Part shown: positions 8,962 through 17,598 of the stretch, piece by piece
How positions within the stretch are numbered: position 1 is the first letter of the stretch
Layout: every line of letters starts with the position of its first letter
DNA from: Fonsecaea monophora
Lineage: Eukaryota; Ascomycota; Eurotiomycetes; Chaetothyriales; Herpotrichiellaceae
Direction of reading: 5' to 3'
DNA: 18,174 nt
Assembly (NCBI RefSeq): GCF_001642475.1
Contig: NW_019174141.1
Span: 1-18,174, forward strand
Program-made: the position numbers and the translations under genes
Notes under the pieces: model-generated
What the model was told of the DNA's origin: nothing
The model's input: only the letters and a program-made list of their open reading frames with translations
The model's database searches: none

Positions 8962-10708
8962 ATGGGGACCGCAAAAATGTGAGTCAACTGTGACGTGAAG
9001 TTGCATCAGGATCGTCGCTGACCCTGGTAGCCTTGTTGTCGGGAGCATCCGTGGCGAACTGAAGAAGGCCTTCGACAAGATCTCGAAACTGCAAGCCAAA
9101 CACAACTTTTCTTTGGCCATTGTCGTCGGCGACCTTTTTGGTTCTCCTAGTGATGAAAGCGACAAAGGCGACGACGGCGAGCTGAAGGAGTTACTCAGTG
9201 GTCAGATCGACGTGCCCCTTCCGACGTATTTTACTGTCGGCGACTCTCCATTCCCGGACACTGTCAAAGCAAAGCTCGAAGATGGCGATCTCTGTTCAAA
9301 TCTGTTCTATCTTGGTCGCAAAGGGACCATGACCACTACAGATGGTGTGAAAATCGTGTCACTCGGAGGCCGACTCAAGCAAAACGAAGCTTCCCTCACC
9401 GAGAAACTCGGCCCCTATGACCCCTGGTATCTCGACAGCGAGGCAAGAGGTCTTCACGGCGCGCACTCCGCACATATTCTCGTCACAAATCAGTGGCCGG
9501 CAAATATCAGCAATGGGTCGCAGATCGAATTGCCTTCGGCGCTCGACGATACTACCGGCAGTCAGTCCATCGCCAATCTCTGCCAGGCACTCAAGCCATG
9601 GTATCATTTCTCCAGCAGTCCAAGTGCCTTGTGGGAGCGGGAGCCCTTCAAACATATCATTGAGTACACCTCGTTTGATCAACCAAGCATCACAAGGTTC
9701 AAGAGTTTGCCGAGCGTGTCAGCACCCACAAAAGAGTGGATGTCGGCGTTCACGCTGGACACTTCACGCCCTCCAGCGACGGTGGATGCTCCGCTTGAGT
9801 CACCATTCATCCGGTCTTCGCCACCAAGGAAGCGACAAGCCGCCGACGACAGAGCTTCATATCGAGACGGCAACGGAGACGGCCATGGGCCACGGAATCG
9901 CAAGCGTGCCCGAAAAGGTCTACGCAGTGACCCCAATGACTGTTTCATGTGCCTCAACAAGCCCGGTGCCAAGACCCATCTCGTCGTGTCTCTGGGGGAC
10001 GAAAGCATGGCCACAGTCGCCAGAGGCCCGTTACCGATGCCGTCAACATTTCCGCAGTTGTCCTTCACCGGCCACGTCATGATTATCCCATACTACCACG
10101 CGGCGGATGAGTTGGCTCACGGAAAACGACCACCCGAGGAGATGACTGCCGAATTCAACGAAATGAACCGGTTCCGAAAGGCTCTGAGTGCCATGATCGG
10201 AGCGAAAAGCCACGGCCAGCTGGGCGCCGTCTGCTGGGAAGTCAATCGAACCGGCATCCGGCATTTCCACTGGCAACTCATTCCGTGCCCCGTGGATCGC
10301 ATTAAGACGGGCATGGTCGAGGCTGCATTCAAGGTGAAGGCATCCCAGTACGGCTACCCGGACTTCCAGTCCTGTGCTGCAAACGCCCAGCTCCCACAGC
10401 GCTCGGACTACTTCCGCGTCTGGACCTGGTTGACCGATCCCGTCCAACTCGCTGACCACGCCACCGGCACCGCGAATGACGGCGACGACGTGGGCGTGGC
10501 GAGATCCATCTTCTTCCCCTTGCCCACGGATCAAAAGTTCAACATCTGGTTCGGGAGAGAAGTCATGGCGGGCTTGCTGCAACTGGAACAGCGAGTGAAT
10601 TGGATGGACTCGATCCTGACCAAGGACGGCAGCGATCAGGCTGCGGAGGAAGAAGACGCGGCTGGTCTCCGGGCTGATTTTGAGGAATTTGATTTTGCGA
10701 TGAAATGA
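8962..10708 (+). CDS. DRN1: CwfJ-family protein, Drn1/CWF19L1-like lariat debranching factor
   Basis: The gene is two exons, 8962-8978 and 9031-10708, giving 564 aa. Splicing joins MGTAK to ILVVGSIRGELKKAF, the conserved family start. Residues 1-250 form a calcineurin-like metallophosphatase fold with degenerate metal sites. Family landmarks follow: LFYLGRKG, HILVTNQWP and KEWMSAF. A basic stretch near 294-304 (NRKRARKGLR) could be a nuclear signal. The CwfJ_C_1 HIT-like domain starts at CFMCL (Cys310, Cys313), continues with HVMIIPYYH (from His354) and ends in an HxHxQ motif (His417, His419, Gln421). CwfJ_C_2 runs to about residue 550 (FNIWFGREVMAGLL). In yeast, Drn1 binds the debranching enzyme Dbr1 and the intron-lariat spliceosome; nuclear action here follows from the family. 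The acidic tail ends at TGA 10706-10708. A Cwf19 (CWF19L2) assignment is less likely because of the N-terminal phosphatase-like domain. Confidence 0.92.
8979..9030 (+). other. 52-nt spliceosomal intron in the Drn1-like gene
   Basis: The intron has a GTGAGT donor at 8979, a CTGAC branch-point match at 9018-9022 and a TAG acceptor at 9028-9030. It interrupts codon 6 after its second base (AT|C, Ile). Without its removal the conserved N-terminal strand ILVVGS is not encoded. It is the only intron needed by any intact gene in the window. Confidence 0.93.
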
Positions 10709-11750
10709 TGAACCCTTTCAGAGGCAGGTATAAATGGACGAGGGGCTTGCATGCGACGCAGAGCTATTTTGCACTCCAGCATTGGGGAGATTTGACATTT
10801 ATGATATCGAGATACCCATACAAAGTCGGCTTTGGTCACGTTTTGTGCTGCGGGGACGATCGAGAAATATCTCGGACTTTGGGTTTTCAGAGACAAGCCA
10901 CGGGATTGAACAAAAGCACTTTGAGCAATTCAAACATCAGGCCTCACTAGAATCACTGAGATGGCACAAGAAGTCATTCGCACAGTAGAGACAAAGTATC
11001 TGGCAATACAGGAGACTCAGGTGGCTAAATCGGCCTATTCTCATCAAGAAAAACTTCCTGCTCAGCCTCCGCCCCAAGACCCGGCGTCATGTACCTTGTA
11101 TGCGAGAATCTGTGCCATTTCCACGAGAAATGTATATAGACTCCATATCTGCCCTTCCTTACCACTCTGTTAAAGTGTGTCCCGAAACCCAGCTCTTTGA
11201 ATTGGTAGAAACAAGGCACATGCTTCTCAAAACACGGATCTGAGTGTCCGAAGTCCGCTGTTCGATCAAGAATCAATCTTCAAGGACTCGAGGGTCTCGT
11301 TGGATCGTTCATGATGCACTGCGTAATGAGAATGGCAAATGTGTCAAAGGTGTACGGAAGCACAACACGGTCGAGCAGTCAGAGGAGGACTTCGAGGGGA
11401 GATAACTCGTCCGCAGGAGGGGAGCGCGGCTTCGGGTCTGTTCTGTTCCTCTCTTCGAGGAACTCAGCGTTCGACATCGGAGATGGTACGCCTAGAATGG
11501 AAATAGTGAGTGCACGCACACTGAGGCGCAGAAGGTCTTTGGATCACGCCGGAGCGAGAGCTGGGCAGGTCTTTCTGGATCACGGCTCTTTCAAGGTTGT
11601 GCGCATTGAGCTTGACACCAAGTCTATGAGATAGAAACCCGCTTGGATGTCTTCATCTCCGATTGCGCATGTCATGGAGGCAGGCGTCATTTTTCCGAGT
11701 ATTGGGCGCTGGAAGTAATTGTCCTGCTCTGCCTGCGGCACGGCCAAGCC

Positions 11751-11761
11751 AAAAAAAAAAA
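11751..11761. repeat. A11 homopolymer run
   Basis: Eleven consecutive A residues (T on the minus strand). A poly(dA:dT) run of this length commonly marks nucleosome-depleted promoter DNA in fungi. It sits 16 bp before an inverted pair of E-boxes. It could also be a chance homopolymer. Confidence 0.8.
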
Positions 11762-11776
11762 TCCAGCCTTGTTGCG

Positions 11777-11810
11777 TCACGTGGACAACGAGGCTGAAAG
11801 ATCCACGTGA
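11777..11810. promoter_or_regulatory. inverted pair of CACGTG E-boxes
   Basis: TCACGTGGA (11777-11785) and its exact reverse complement TCCACGTGA (11802-11810) face each other across 16 bp. Each contains a CACGTG core. Together with the adjacent A11 run this looks promoter-like, yet the nearest recognised start codon is over 1 kb away. The inverted repeat is seen directly; bHLH binding is an inference. Confidence 0.4.
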
Positions 11811-12440
11811 TCCTTGGCACCACCAGGCTGCGCTCTCTATCAGAATGCCCATTCAATTCAACGCCGTCCTTCCGTTTTCCTTCACTATGATGCAGGTCAC
11901 CACTGACAAGGTACAATATCGACTACTTGTCAGGTCTATATTCAAGTCCTTTAATCGTCACCGAGACCTCACAGGCGCCCCACACTCTTCCTGTCCGAGA
12001 CCGTGTTATTGTTGCCGCAGTCGGGACATTCCTGAGAAGAAACGCATGAGAAGGCTCTCGCACCTGCAGTGGAGGAGTTAACGGACATGGATGAAAATTC
12101 ACAGTCCTCTTACAATCGGTAGACTATGGGCGGTTGCGTGACTGGGGCAAGCTTTGAGGTATTGTGCCAGTTGCAGGGGATTGTTCGAGACGACCGGGGC
12201 AGCATCTGCAGGCCGGGAGTTTGACAAATACACGCGGTGAAAAGGTAACATGGCATACAGCCCAGTGAATCCGGGGCGATACATAGCATCTTCTCAATAA
12301 AGCTCACACCCCTGTGTTCCTGCAGATCGTCCTCTTTCTCTCATAGGAAACCTAACCAGTATGCGAGGGACCATCTCCATGAAGGTTCATTGCCAATTCC
12401 CTTGTTCCAATGAATGATAGCACGCTCACTTATCTCAGGC

Positions 12441-13094
12441 CTACCACTTGGCTTCCTTGGTGGCCAAGAAGGCCTTCAAAATGCTCACTCTCTTCTCCAA
12501 GGCTGTCACCCACTTCTCCAGCGCTTCCCTTGTGGCCTCTGGATCGGTTCCCTCGCCGCCCAATCGTGCATAGAAGTCCTTCCGGTAGGGAGTTGCGCTC
12601 ATGGCAGCGCTGAAGATGGGTTTGATCAACAGTCCATGATGCGGGGCCAGTGTATTCTTGTAGCTCGCTCGAAACCCATCCGCAAGCTCCTTGTTTGGCT
12701 TAGGTTCCACTGCTTTGACGGATGCGTTGGTGGTGAGGTCAGACCGCAGTGCCTGTGCCGTGAAATCCAATCCACGAGTCAGCCACACAAGCCCTTCGGT
12801 GGCCTTGTGGGATTTTGAGGCCAGCTCTGTCTTGACCAGCAACTGCACTGTAGTCGAACCCTCAGGGGCGGCTTTATAACGGTCACGAATCTTGGTGACG
12901 TTGCCCATCATGTCATTCTTCACAGGTGTGAAGGCTACCGAGCCTAGAAGATCGAAAAGGGTAGTGGTTGCTTCGGAGGCATCGAGGAATTCGAGGGTAG
13001 AAATGCCGTCGTCGTCGGAGACGGGGACGTCGTCGAAGTGCACTTTGTGGGTGTCAAACCAGGTTTTGCCTGGTGGGATTTTCGTGCCCGACAT
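12441..13094 (-). CDS. glycolipid transfer protein, HET-C2-like
   Basis: The 217-aa soluble protein has the all-alpha GLTP fold, and matches the size of Podospora HET-C2 (about 208 aa). It should move glycosphingolipids between membranes in the cytosol. Conserved headgroup-binding residues are visible and correctly spaced: Asp61, Asn65 and Lys68 in VKNDMMGNVTK, Trp104 in GLVWLTRGLDF, and His153 in APHHGLL, matching Asp48, Asn52, Lys55, Trp96 and His140 of human GLTP. The frame extends 55 codons upstream, but family conservation begins near the ATG at 13092-13094 (MSGTKIPPGKTWFDT), so that start is chosen. The stop is TAG at 12441-12443. There are no introns, and no signal peptide or membrane segment. 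It is transcribed divergently from the Spo71-like gene. HET-C2 controls heterokaryon incompatibility in Podospora; that role is not implied here. Confidence 0.95.
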   Translation of the reverse strand: MSGTKIPPGKTWFDTHKVHFDDVPVSDDDGISTLEFLDASEATTTLFDLLGSVAFTPVKNDMMGNVTKIRDRYKAAPEGSTTVQLLVKTELASKSHKATEGLVWLTRGLDFTAQALRSDLTTNASVKAVEPKPNKELADGFRASYKNTLAPHHGLLIKPIFSAAMSATPYRKDFYARLGGEGTDPEATREALEKWVTALEKRVSILKAFLATKEAKW

Positions 13095-13211
13095 TATCAC
13101 ACGCAGAGGGACGATCAGCTCAATGGAAAGAGTATACAGAGGTGTAGAGCTGCGCAAAACAAAATAAGGGGACGTGGAAGTGACGGTGAACACCTGGTAG
13201 AGGGGCGCATG

Positions 13212-13217
13212 CACGTG
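13212..13217. promoter_or_regulatory. CACGTG E-box in the GLTP/Spo71-like promoter
   Basis: A perfect CACGTG in the context GCACGTGT, only 2 bp from the CCAAT box that follows. Candidate binders are bHLH factors (Cbf1 or SREBP class). Binding is inferred from motif alone. Confidence 0.45.
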
Positions 13218-13219
13218 TG

Positions 13220-13232
13220 CCAATGGGATTGG
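13220..13232. promoter_or_regulatory. back-to-back CCAAT boxes (CCAATGGGATTGG)
   Basis: CCAAT on the plus strand (13220-13224) and CCAAT on the minus strand (read as ATTGG, 13228-13232) are separated by GGG. Each is a potential site for the Hap2/3/5 (NF-Y) CCAAT-binding complex, one per orientation, which suits a bidirectional promoter. Confidence 0.5.
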
Positions 13233-13278
13233 GGTGGGTTCAAAGTGCAAACAGAGCAAACATTGACACAGGTGACGC

Positions 13279-13286
13279 TGACGTCA
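13279..13286. promoter_or_regulatory. perfect CRE palindrome (TGACGTCA)
   Basis: A full 8-bp ATF/CREB-type palindrome preceded by TGACGC (13273-13278), which gives a second partial half site. It lies 193 bp upstream of the Spo71-like ATG and 184 bp upstream of the GLTP ATG. Fungal bZIP proteins of the Atf1/AtfA class bind such sites and act in stress and sexual or spore development. The link to these genes is inferred. Confidence 0.55.
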
Positions 13287-13479
13287 TCGGAGAATGAGGG
13301 TTCGGTTTTGCCTGCTGGACGCGCATGGTCGAGGCCTTGGAAAGCGAGGTTTGAGCAGCAGATTGGTGGCGCAGTGTCTGCTGCCTCCTCTCTGGAGCTC
13401 GAGGACGAGTCAATGTCCCCCGAAATGACAATGAGTATACTTACAAGACTGTCATACTAATTCATGTCGTGGTACAAAG

Positions 13480-16400
13480 ATGTCGACTTCCCGAGTGATG
13501 CCCGTCGGCAGCACTACCACAACCCACAATTTCGACGCACTCGATCCAGACTCGTACACGGCCCACCGACTCAAACATGCCTCCCCTGAACATCTTCACC
13601 TTACCTCCCGCCGCTTCTTCATCGGTCCAATCCCCGAGGGCTGGCTCAACAGCCACAGAAAAGAGTGGTATAGGCGAAGATTGCAGCTGAGCACATACTC
13701 TTCACGGAGAGCGAGCTTCCGCGCCGCTACAGACCAAGACCCTCGGCATCGTACGTTGACGGGCGTCGAAGGCCCCTCAACTGCTGCCAGGGTGACCTTC
13801 GGCTTTCCTCAACCTGAAGATGCACTCGATCAGAATTCTGGCGCGGGTGAAACAACGGATGTCGAAGAGGAGGAACCGGAAGAAGATGAAGAGCAGATTC
13901 AACCAAGAGATATAGAGCCAGTGTCTACAAACGATGTGTCCCGCCTTTTAGGAATCGACGGCGAGAATGAAGAGGGCGACAGAGTTCCCAAGTCTCTGCC
14001 AGTCCACGCGGACACGGGGTTGGATGGTACGAGTGAACGTCCAATGCCACCTGCGAGGAGCACAAAGAGTGCCTTGATGTCTCCGAAAGCCGAATCCTAC
14101 AAAACCGCCCATGAAAACCCTTTCAGTGATGCGAGAGCCACTACACCTATAATCAGTCCGCCGAGTGCAGAACGTGACATCGACCATGAGGCGAGCATTG
14201 GACAAAGCTTTAACAGACAGTCCCTGCAGCCATCGGCATCAACCCAAGACAACCTGGAAACGAACTCCAGGACTGCTCTACTCTCAGCTGATACTACCAG
14301 ACCGGCAGCAAAGTCACTGCAGCACCATGAGCCCGCCCCCGTGGATGATGATGAAACTTATCGTCTGGGTCGGACGAGCACAGGTGTCAGATTCAAGGTC
14401 ACAGAAGGAGTCCAACGAGGTCAGCAGAAAGTGGTCAAAAGAGCAATCCGTGTACAAGATCATGTTGCGAGCAGGCGATTGAGACGTGATGTCCTCCGAG
14501 AGGGCACGGTTGTCAAAATGGAGCGCATGTTGGTGAGAGTGGATATGACCCTGCAGCAAGTTCCGGAAGAGTTTGATGAGAACGAGAGTATCAAGGTCGA
14601 GACAAGACTGCTTGAAAAGTGGCGGGAGTTCATGGTTGTCGCAAGAAAGAGCAAGAAACAGGACGTCGACGACTACAGACTTCAAATCTACAAAACTCGA
14701 GTCATTCCGGAGATCGATGACGAGTCGACCAAGAAGAAACCGAAGTACGAGATCAGACTCGACCCCAAGACGACAAGAGTCAATCTCTATTCCTCTCTTG
14801 ACAAGACCGTGGTCATCTGGCATCCGTACAGAAAGGGAACGAGAATCATGGTGATGAAGCCACGTTCGCAGGCACACTCTGTGGAGTGGTATACCTTTCT
14901 CCGAGATGCTCTTGGCTGGGAACGGCCTTCCAGTCTGCAAGTCAATGTTCCGGACCTTGATGTGACTCTGCGACTGGAGAGGCCCTTTGAAGTGCTCGAG
15001 ACAGCTGCAGAAGATGCCGCGGACGAGGAGACGGCTCTGGCCCGGACGATTGCTGCTGAGAAAGCCGTCGCCGGGAAGATCATCTCCGAGTGCATCGCAA
15101 TGTTGGAACGCGACCCCGAGTGGTCGAATGTCTTGGAAGTCTGGAGTGAAAGGGCCAAAATGGGACTTGCGTGGAAGAGATACGACCGGCTTGAATGGGT
15201 GCACGGGGTCAACGAGCACAAGATGTATGGTTCCATGGCAATGGCTCGCTCTCACGATCTGGAACTCCGACCCAAGCAGCACTACCCGACGTCAACGTAT
15301 GGTAGAAAGGGGAAACATCACGAAGAGCCTCCTCCTATCGAAGGGTTCTTGATTCGATTGACATCCCAGAAAGGTGTTCACAAGAGGATGGGAAAAGCTT
15401 TCTTCAAGCGGTTGTATTTCTCGACGCACAATCAATTCTTGATGTTCAATCGGCCTGCGAAGACAACCCCGCCTCATCCGCCTCGGCTTGCGACAACCAG
15501 CCAGGGCGATGTCCCATCTGCGCATGAGATCGTGGAAAAGACGCCATTGATGTACGACATCGAACCGTACAAGTTGAGCCATGGCGAGGTTTCGTGGTTG
15601 TCTTCCGGGAACCGTGTGACTTTGCAGAGTCGTGACCGAGGCGCTTTGGAAGAAGCTCGGCGGAATGTGGCGAATATCTTGGAGGCAGATGGATACATCA
15701 ACATGTGCAATATTCGTCACGTGCGCACCATAAAATGGGGCGCCTCACCCACAGACGAAGCCCTTGAGACTGGATCAAGTTCCGATGTCGATTTTCACCA
15801 GGATGTGGCTGATAGCAGGCAGGAGGACGGATCAACACACGAAATTGATGACGATCGAGTATTTGAACTCGTTCTCGGGAATGGACTCGTCATTCGGCTG
15901 CAAGCATACTCGAAACATACACGCGACGAATGGATCCGCCGCCTGAAAGAATTGGTGAAATACTGGAAACTTCGCACGGCTGCCGAAATGGACACCTTTA
16001 AAGCCATAAGAAAGGCCAACCTCGAACAGCTCAACGTGGACGAAGAGATGGAAGCCATCATTGGTCAATTTGCGAAGAAATGGGAAGTGAGCCGCAGCGA
16101 AGCCAGCCCGGAGCTCTACAACATGTGCGCAATAAGCAGTTGTCGCAGTGTGACAATGTCCGGATCGTTGTATCTCAAAACACGCCGACGTGCTACTTTC
16201 CATCGGTGCCAAGTTATCCTTACTGGCGGCAGGTTGCTCATTTTCCAGTCGGCTTTGCGAAAGAGAACCGGTGAGCAGGTTCGCTTCATCCATCAAGAGA
16301 AGCAGCAGGATGTCGACTTGAAGGACTGCTACATCTACAGTGGTCTGATCGTGGACGACGATCTGCTGTACCAAAACCGAACCTTTGATGCGAACCATCC

Positions 16401-16764
16401 GGGGCTGGCCAGTCTTCCCCGCGTGTACCTCGAAGACGGATGGACGAGCGCCGACGTCGACGTCATGACTTGTTTTGTAGTGTGGATGAACAGAAGAAAG
16501 GGCTGGTTCAAGACCGCCACGACCGAGGGGACCGTCAGCGACGCGGATGACGAGGGACAGGGAAGCAGAACCCGTGGCCGTACCAGGGCAAAGCTTCGTA
16601 GAGTAGGCCAGCTCGGTGTACCGGGACGGGGGATGGTCTTCAAGTGTCGCAGTCGCGCTGAGAGAGACCACTGGGTTCTGAATATTGCCAGCGAGATCGA
16701 GCGGGTGATTGAGCATGAAGTGGAGGAGCTGGGCGAAGAAGGCGAATTCAGATTCGACAAGTGA
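13480..16764 (+). CDS. Spo71/Mug56-like multi-PH-domain protein
   Basis: The 1094-aa intronless protein opens with a Spo7_2_N-like block (about residues 25-70: RLKHASPEHLHLTSRRFFIG, then PIPEGWLNSH), the N-terminal signature of yeast Spo71. Residues about 100-290 are acidic, Ser/Thr-rich and probably disordered. Three PH-like units follow: about 345-481; about 615-832, starting at PIEGFLIRL, split by a long insert and ending in the PH helix DEWIRRLKELVKYW; and about 893-1078, starting at MSGSLYLKTRRRATFHRC and ending in RAERDHWVLNIASEI. In yeast, Spo71 sits on the prospore membrane and cooperates with Vps13 in lipid supply during sporulation; S. pombe Mug56 is related. A phosphoinositide-binding membrane role here is inferred. 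The start is ATG 13480, the first in-frame Met, and the stop is TGA 16762-16764. The name 'sporulation' should not be over-read in a filamentous fungus. Confidence 0.88.
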   Translation: MSTSRVMPVGSTTTTHNFDALDPDSYTAHRLKHASPEHLHLTSRRFFIGPIPEGWLNSHRKEWYRRRLQLSTYSSRRASFRAATDQDPRHRTLTGVEGPSTAARVTFGFPQPEDALDQNSGAGETTDVEEEEPEEDEEQIQPRDIEPVSTNDVSRLLGIDGENEEGDRVPKSLPVHADTGLDGTSERPMPPARSTKSALMSPKAESYKTAHENPFSDARATTPIISPPSAERDIDHEASIGQSFNRQSLQPSASTQDNLETNSRTALLSADTTRPAAKSLQHHEPAPVDDDETYRLGRTSTGVRFKVTEGVQRGQQKVVKRAIRVQDHVASRRLRRDVLREGTVVKMERMLVRVDMTLQQVPEEFDENESIKVETRLLEKWREFMVVARKSKKQDVDDYRLQIYKTRVIPEIDDESTKKKPKYEIRLDPKTTRVNLYSSLDKTVVIWHPYRKGTRIMVMKPRSQAHSVEWYTFLRDALGWERPSSLQVNVPDLDVTLRLERPFEVLETAAEDAADEETALARTIAAEKAVAGKIISECIAMLERDPEWSNVLEVWSERAKMGLAWKRYDRLEWVHGVNEHKMYGSMAMARSHDLELRPKQHYPTSTYGRKGKHHEEPPPIEGFLIRLTSQKGVHKRMGKAFFKRLYFSTHNQFLMFNRPAKTTPPHPPRLATTSQGDVPSAHEIVEKTPLMYDIEPYKLSHGEVSWLSSGNRVTLQSRDRGALEEARRNVANILEADGYINMCNIRHVRTIKWGASPTDEALETGSSSDVDFHQDVADSRQEDGSTHEIDDDRVFELVLGNGLVIRLQAYSKHTRDEWIRRLKELVKYWKLRTAAEMDTFKAIRKANLEQLNVDEEMEAIIGQFAKKWEVSRSEASPELYNMCAISSCRSVTMSGSLYLKTRRRATFHRCQVILTGGRLLIFQSALRKRTGEQVRFIHQEKQQDVDLKDCYIYSGLIVDDDLLYQNRTFDANHPGLASLPRVYLEDGWTSADVDVMTCFVVWMNRRKGWFKTATTEGTVSDADDEGQGSRTRGRTRAKLRRVGQLGVPGRGMVFKCRSRAERDHWVLNIASEIERVIEHEVEELGEEGEFRFDK

Positions 16765-17598
16765 GGAGAGTCAGGGATGAGAATGCATCCCCAGAATTAT
16801 TTATTCTTAGGTATCATAGGCATCATTAAGGCGCTGTTTTGATAATGGACGAGGCCTATGTGTTGTGCACAGGGCAGCCAGGACCTGGAGGGTGCCCATG
16901 AGACTTAACACTGTCACGCCTGTAGCGAGCCTAATTCCCGCCCCTTGGCTCCCCGATATCTGTCCAAGCTCTGTTGCCAGGGCACTTTAGGCGTGAGGTG
17001 GCACCATTCGCACCAACATTAGGCACCCAGACCGCCCAGGTCGCCGCCAGCTGACGACAGGCACCTGCGAGCAAAGGGTCAACGCCTGTCTTAGAAATTA
17101 GCGCCAAGCTAAATTCTCGCAATTTGATTCGCTATATCCCTCAGCACCTCAAAACTTTCCTTTGCCTGCATCTCCATCGAATCATGATATATTTTCATGA
17201 ATTTATATGATCAGATAGATCTCTTGAACAGCTATGTAATGATACTGGGTTTGATACGACGACGTTGGTTGATAAAAGGTTGTATGGGATAATCTTGTCT
17301 CTGCCTTTCTTGAACGCTTAGTCATTACATCAGATTGCGCTCGACTCACCTTCCTGTCCTGGTTTGCTTGCGCTCTGCCACCTCGCGCTGCGCACACATT
17401 GCCAACAGATGATAAGGCGCCGTCGTCGAGAGAAGGTTTCTCTACCTTACCCTCCATGCCAGAGATATTTCTATGTGATTCCTGAGCCCTACCTCCCGAT
17501 ATACAGCGAAAAAATTCGCAGTGAGAGGCGCCAGTTCGATTCGATTCCGCCAGAGCAACCTCCACCTCCACCTCGACAACCCCGAATTCGCCTACACA
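16765..17598. other. intergenic region, no supported gene
   Basis: This is the 3' flank of the Spo71-like gene followed by AT-richer sequence. TTATTTATTC just after the stop (16799-16808) would suit a fungal 3' UTR or poly(A) region. A 7-bp inverted repeat, GACAGGC (17056-17062) and GCCTGTC (17084-17090), and short TCATGA palindromes near 17180-17205 are visible. Frames on either strand are short and unrecognised. The last 100 bp, CT- and CCA-rich, could be the old leader of the kinase-like relic. Confidence 0.55.

Larger units (their letters stand above)
10709..12440. other. 1.7-kb convergent intergenic region, no supported gene
   Basis: This stretch lies between the 3' ends of the Drn1-like gene and the GLTP gene, so both 3' UTRs are here. 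Small frames on both strands (for example 11311-11634 plus, 11580-11852 minus, 11719-12081 plus) show no family I recognise and no convincing start or splice context. I found no tRNA B-box with matching stems. Notable sequence marks are an A11 run at 11751-11761, an inverted pair of E-boxes at 11777-11810, and a plus-strand AATAAA at 12296-12301. For two 3' UTRs the length is generous, so an unrecognised short or noncoding transcript is possible. Confidence 0.5.
13095..13479. promoter_or_regulatory. bidirectional promoter, GLTP / Spo71-like
   Basis: These 385 bp must serve both genes. Motifs seen are a CACGTG E-box (13212-13217), CCAAT and ATTGG back to back with a 3-bp gap (13220-13232), and a perfect CRE, TGACGTCA (13279-13286). 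A weaker CGCAAAA (13153-13159) fits the core of an Ndt80-type middle sporulation element. The cluster lies about 120-190 bp from the GLTP ATG and 195-270 bp from the Spo71-like ATG. An out-of-frame ATG at 13464 precedes the Spo71-like start by 16 bp. Confidence 0.65.

Noticed and set aside
11834..12046. possible two-exon small protein of about 46 aa (exon joint at 11910/11975)
   Set aside because: The donor GTACAA is weak, the branch point is only a loose match, and the product matches nothing I know. It stays a speculation without RNA evidence.
13095..13259. N-terminal extension of the GLTP frame by 55 residues
   Set aside because: Family conservation starts near MSGTKIPPGKTWFDT, the size then fits HET-C2, and the extension covers the motif-rich promoter region.
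14314..15282. 322-codon minus-strand open frame
   Set aside because: It is antisense to the Spo71-like coding sequence, with Leu/His/Ser-rich content typical of a shadow of a real gene.
15832..16716. 294-codon minus-strand open frame
   Set aside because: It is antisense to the C-terminal PH region of the Spo71-like gene and has no recognisable domain.
17056..17090. 7-bp inverted repeat GACAGGC / GCCTGTC as a possible transposon end
   Set aside because: It is too short, has no target-site duplication or transposase, and is expected by chance in this amount of DNA.
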